Source of the DNA: an uncultured Phycisphaerales bacterium
GTDB lineage: Bacteria > Planctomycetota > Phycisphaerae > Tepidisphaerales > Tepidisphaeraceae
Direction: 5' to 3'
Assembly (NCBI GenBank): GCA_903871935.1
Contig: CAIQIQ010000061.1
Location: forward strand, 53,297 to 117,296
Length of the DNA: 64,000 nt
Part shown: positions 62,110 to 64,000 of the stretch, in pieces
Numbering within the stretch: the stretch's first letter is position 1
Layout: every line of letters begins with the position of its first letter
Made by a program: the position numbers and the translations under genes
Notes under the pieces: generated by a model
Databases searched by the model: none
Seen by the model: only the letters and a program-made list of their open reading frames with translations
Told to the model about the DNA's origin: nothing

Positions 62110-63462
62110 CTACTCCTTCTTCGCCGCTTCAGCAGCCGATACCTCTTCGATGACGGCCGACTCCAGCACCCTGTCGGCCGCCTTGTTCTCCCGCATGCGG
62201 GTATACATGGTCTGCAGCGTGCCATCCTTCGCCAGACGTTGCTTGAGCTTCTCAGGACGCTCACCGCTCTGCAAGGCGGCCGCGGCGATCTGGCCATTAA
62301 GCTCACCCTCGCTCACGTCCAGGTTCTCCATGGTCGCGATCTTCTCGAGGATAAAGTGCGTCTTCAATTCCGTCGCAGCCTGATCGCCCGCGCCGGCGCG
62401 GATGGCCTCGATATTCGCCTCGATCTGATTCAGCGGCACGCCGCGTACATACAGGTCTGATGCCCGGCGCTGAACGACGCGCTGCTCTTCCAGAGCAGAA
62501 AGCTTGGTCGGCAGCTCAAACTTCACCTGCTCCAGCAGATACTTCACGACCTGATCGCGCATGTTCTGCTGAACATCGTTCTTGATCCGAATCTCCATCT
62601 GCTCCTTCAGAGCCTCGCGCAGTTCGCCCTCATCCTTGAACCCAAGGCTGTCGAGGAATTCCTGGTTCACCTCGGCCAGTTCCAGCTTCTTGATGTCTTT
62701 GACTGCTATTTCGATCTCCACTTCCTTGCCGCGGATATTCTCGCTGGGGTGATCCGCCGGAGCTTTGACCGTCAATTTCTTCGATTCACCAGGCTTTACG
62801 CCGGCCAACTGCTTGTCGATATCCTCAACGAAGATGCCGGCGATGCGGCCGGGCTGCACCGTAAACTGCGCATCCTCCTGCCTAGCGATCTGCGCTCCGG
62901 CAAGAGTAATGGTGAAGTTGGCAACCACGCGGTCCTTGCTCTCCACACCACGGTCTTCAACCGGCACCAATGTCCCCTGCTGCTCGCGGAGGTTGTTCAT
63001 CGCCTGGCTGATGTGCTCTTCCGTCAATTCAATCTTGGGCTTCTTGATCACGATTCCCTTGAGTTCCGGCAGTTCAAACGTCGGCCGAACCTCGATCTGG
63101 AACGTGTAGCTCAACGATCCGGCGGCCGGCAGCACAATATCATCGGGCTTCTCAAATTCCGGCTCACCAACCACTTCAAGTTTGTTCTTCGCGATCACAT
63201 ACCGATAGCTCTCACCAACAAGATTGTCCCTCACGTCCTTGCGAACATCATCGCCATATCGCTTTTCGATCAGCCTTTGCGGAGCTTTGCCTGGCCGGAA
63301 CCCCGGCAGAGCCGCCTTGAGCCGCAGATCCTTGTAGTTTTCGCTGATCTTGCCGCTGATGCGCTCAGCGGGGATCTCGATGGTCACCTTCTTGGTCGAA
63401 GAACCAATCTCTTCGATCTTTGCCGGATAGTCGAACTCCACGCCTGTCTCTGTTTCGGACAT
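62110..63462 (-). CDS. tig: Trigger factor
   Basis: 450 residues. Ribosome-associated chaperone with prolyl isomerase activity. The N-terminal ribosome-binding domain has the signature GFRPGKAP (54-61). A PPIase domain follows (VESKDRVVANFTITLAGAQI, FVEDIDKQLAGVKPGESKKL) and the helical C-terminal chaperone arms (EFLDSLGFKDEGELREALKEQMEIRI). The start at 63462 has AGAGGAAA upstream; the frame is open further but without a ribosome binding site. No clpP or clpX gene follows, unlike the common tig-clpP-clpX order. Confidence 0.96.
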   Translation of the reverse strand: MSETETGVEFDYPAKIEEIGSSTKKVTIEIPAERISGKISENYKDLRLKAALPGFRPGKAPQRLIEKRYGDDVRKDVRDNLVGESYRYVIAKNKLEVVGEPEFEKPDDIVLPAAGSLSYTFQIEVRPTFELPELKGIVIKKPKIELTEEHISQAMNNLREQQGTLVPVEDRGVESKDRVVANFTITLAGAQIARQEDAQFTVQPGRIAGIFVEDIDKQLAGVKPGESKKLTVKAPADHPSENIRGKEVEIEIAVKDIKKLELAEVNQEFLDSLGFKDEGELREALKEQMEIRIKNDVQQNMRDQVVKYLLEQVKFELPTKLSALEEQRVVQRRASDLYVRGVPLNQIEANIEAIRAGAGDQAATELKTHFILEKIATMENLDVSEGELNGQIAAAALQSGERPEKLKQRLAKDGTLQTMYTRMRENKAADRVLESAVIEEVSAAEAAKKE

Positions 63463-63643
63463 GAGATTTCCTCTTGCCACCGACCCATGAGGGGTGTTCC
63501 CTGCAAGCTGCCGGTGCTTTGGTGCCTTCTGCTGCAAGCTCTTCCACAAGGGCTTGTCAGAGAGCCCCGTATCCTAGCGGGCAGCTTTCTTTTTGCAAAG
63601 ACCCTTTCAAGCCGGCCGTCGGCCCTCTACAATCCAGGCATTC

Positions 63644-64000
63644 ATGGCCGATCAGAAGTTAATCCTCAACGTTGATGACGACTGGAAACGCCAGGCGCAG
63701 GAAGAAAAGCGCAAGCTGGCCGAGCAGGAAGCCAAACAAAAGCAGGCTGCCGCTCCACCCGCCCCCTCCTCCGCACCCCAGGCACCCGACGCCGAGGCCG
63801 CGATCTCCGATGCTGAACTGGAAGCGGCCGGCAACACCCCCTTCGCCTCTCTCGTCCAGTCGCTGCTGACCCAGACGCTGGTCTACTTAGGCAGTATGGG
63901 CTCGCGTAACGGCATGCCGATGATGAACCTGGATTCGGCACGCAAGGCCGTGGACATGCTGGGCGCCCTCGACGACAAGTGCAAAGGCAACCTCAACGAC
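63644..64000 (+). CDS. DUF1844 family protein, 3' end cut by window edge
   Basis: 119 residues visible from ATG at 63644, beginning MADQKLILNVDDDWKRQAQEE. A charged, Ala/Pro-rich linker is followed by the DUF1844 core: NTPFASLVQSLLTQTLVYLGSM, then SARKAVDMLGALDDKCKGNL, where the usual ending is KTxGNL. It is small and probably cytoplasmic, of unknown function. It diverges from tig with about 180 bp between starts. Confidence 0.85.
   Translation, partial: MADQKLILNVDDDWKRQAQEEKRKLAEQEAKQKQAAAPPAPSSAPQAPDAEAAISDAELEAAGNTPFASLVQSLLTQTLVYLGSMGSRNGMPMMNLDSARKAVDMLGALDDKCKGNLND

Overview
The window reads as a stretch of a Planctomycetota chromosome, most likely class Phycisphaerae. Lineage markers are a surface protein with an LEPR-XLL sorting motif, a DUF1559 pseudopilin-like protein, an ECF sigma factor next to a Ser/Thr kinase fused to an FGE-sulfatase domain, three PQQ-like beta-propeller proteins, lysine synthesis through LL-diaminopimelate aminotransferase, and short word repeats typical of such genomes. 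The DNA is GC-rich, and most genes from about 39 kb to 63 kb lie on the minus strand. This placement is inferred from gene content; no 16S gene is present. I saw no rRNA, tRNA or CRISPR array.

Layout. 1-7.5 kb: aspS (cut by the left edge) and a corrinoid module made of a DUF1638/hydantoinase-type fusion, a corrinoid protein and its likely reductive activator. 7.5-12 kb: a lipoprotein, a REP-type transposase homologue with Phe where the catalytic Tyr is expected, and the LEPR-XLL beta-helix protein. 12-25.6 kb: dapL, folK, membrane proteins, a CAP-domain protein, a secreted transglutaminase-like protein, an aldo/keto reductase, a BatA-like protein, DUF167, nnrE and a serine hydrolase. 25.7-34 kb: MacB-type permease, YVTN propeller, histidine kinase, response regulator, PepSY-like protein, PQQ-like propeller and PAP2 phosphatase. 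34-45 kb: a zinc-ribbon tail-anchored protein, a 1359-residue CBM9-like secreted protein, a STAS protein and an ABC-2 exporter with an 849-residue partner. 45-52 kb: SGNH hydrolase, a URO-D-like methyltransferase, and a four-gene operon pairing two propellers with two Fe-S proteins. 52-59 kb: sugar kinase, sugar isomerase-like protein, TatD, and the sigma factor/kinase/pseudopilin group. 59.7-64 kb: yraN, rplS, trmD, rpsP, tig and a DUF1844 protein.

Two regulatory results stand out. First, an 11-bp-period direct repeat (TTTCAT type), always ending 10 bp before a possible -10 box, occurs three times: before the PepSY-like/response regulator/histidine kinase operon, before the PQQ-like propeller, and before the PAP2 gene. 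It looks like the response regulator's own operator and defines a small local regulon. Part of it appears to have arisen by duplication of the PepSY-like promoter and start region. Second, a perfect 16-bp parS-type palindrome at 47894 and two perfect tandem DnaA boxes beside an AT-rich tract at 61.9-62.05 kb suggest the window lies close to the replication origin.

The best candidates for undescribed biology are the propeller/Fe-S operon (47000-51901), the DUF1638-hydantoinase fusion beside the corrinoid protein, and the PepSY-like/PAP2 regulon.
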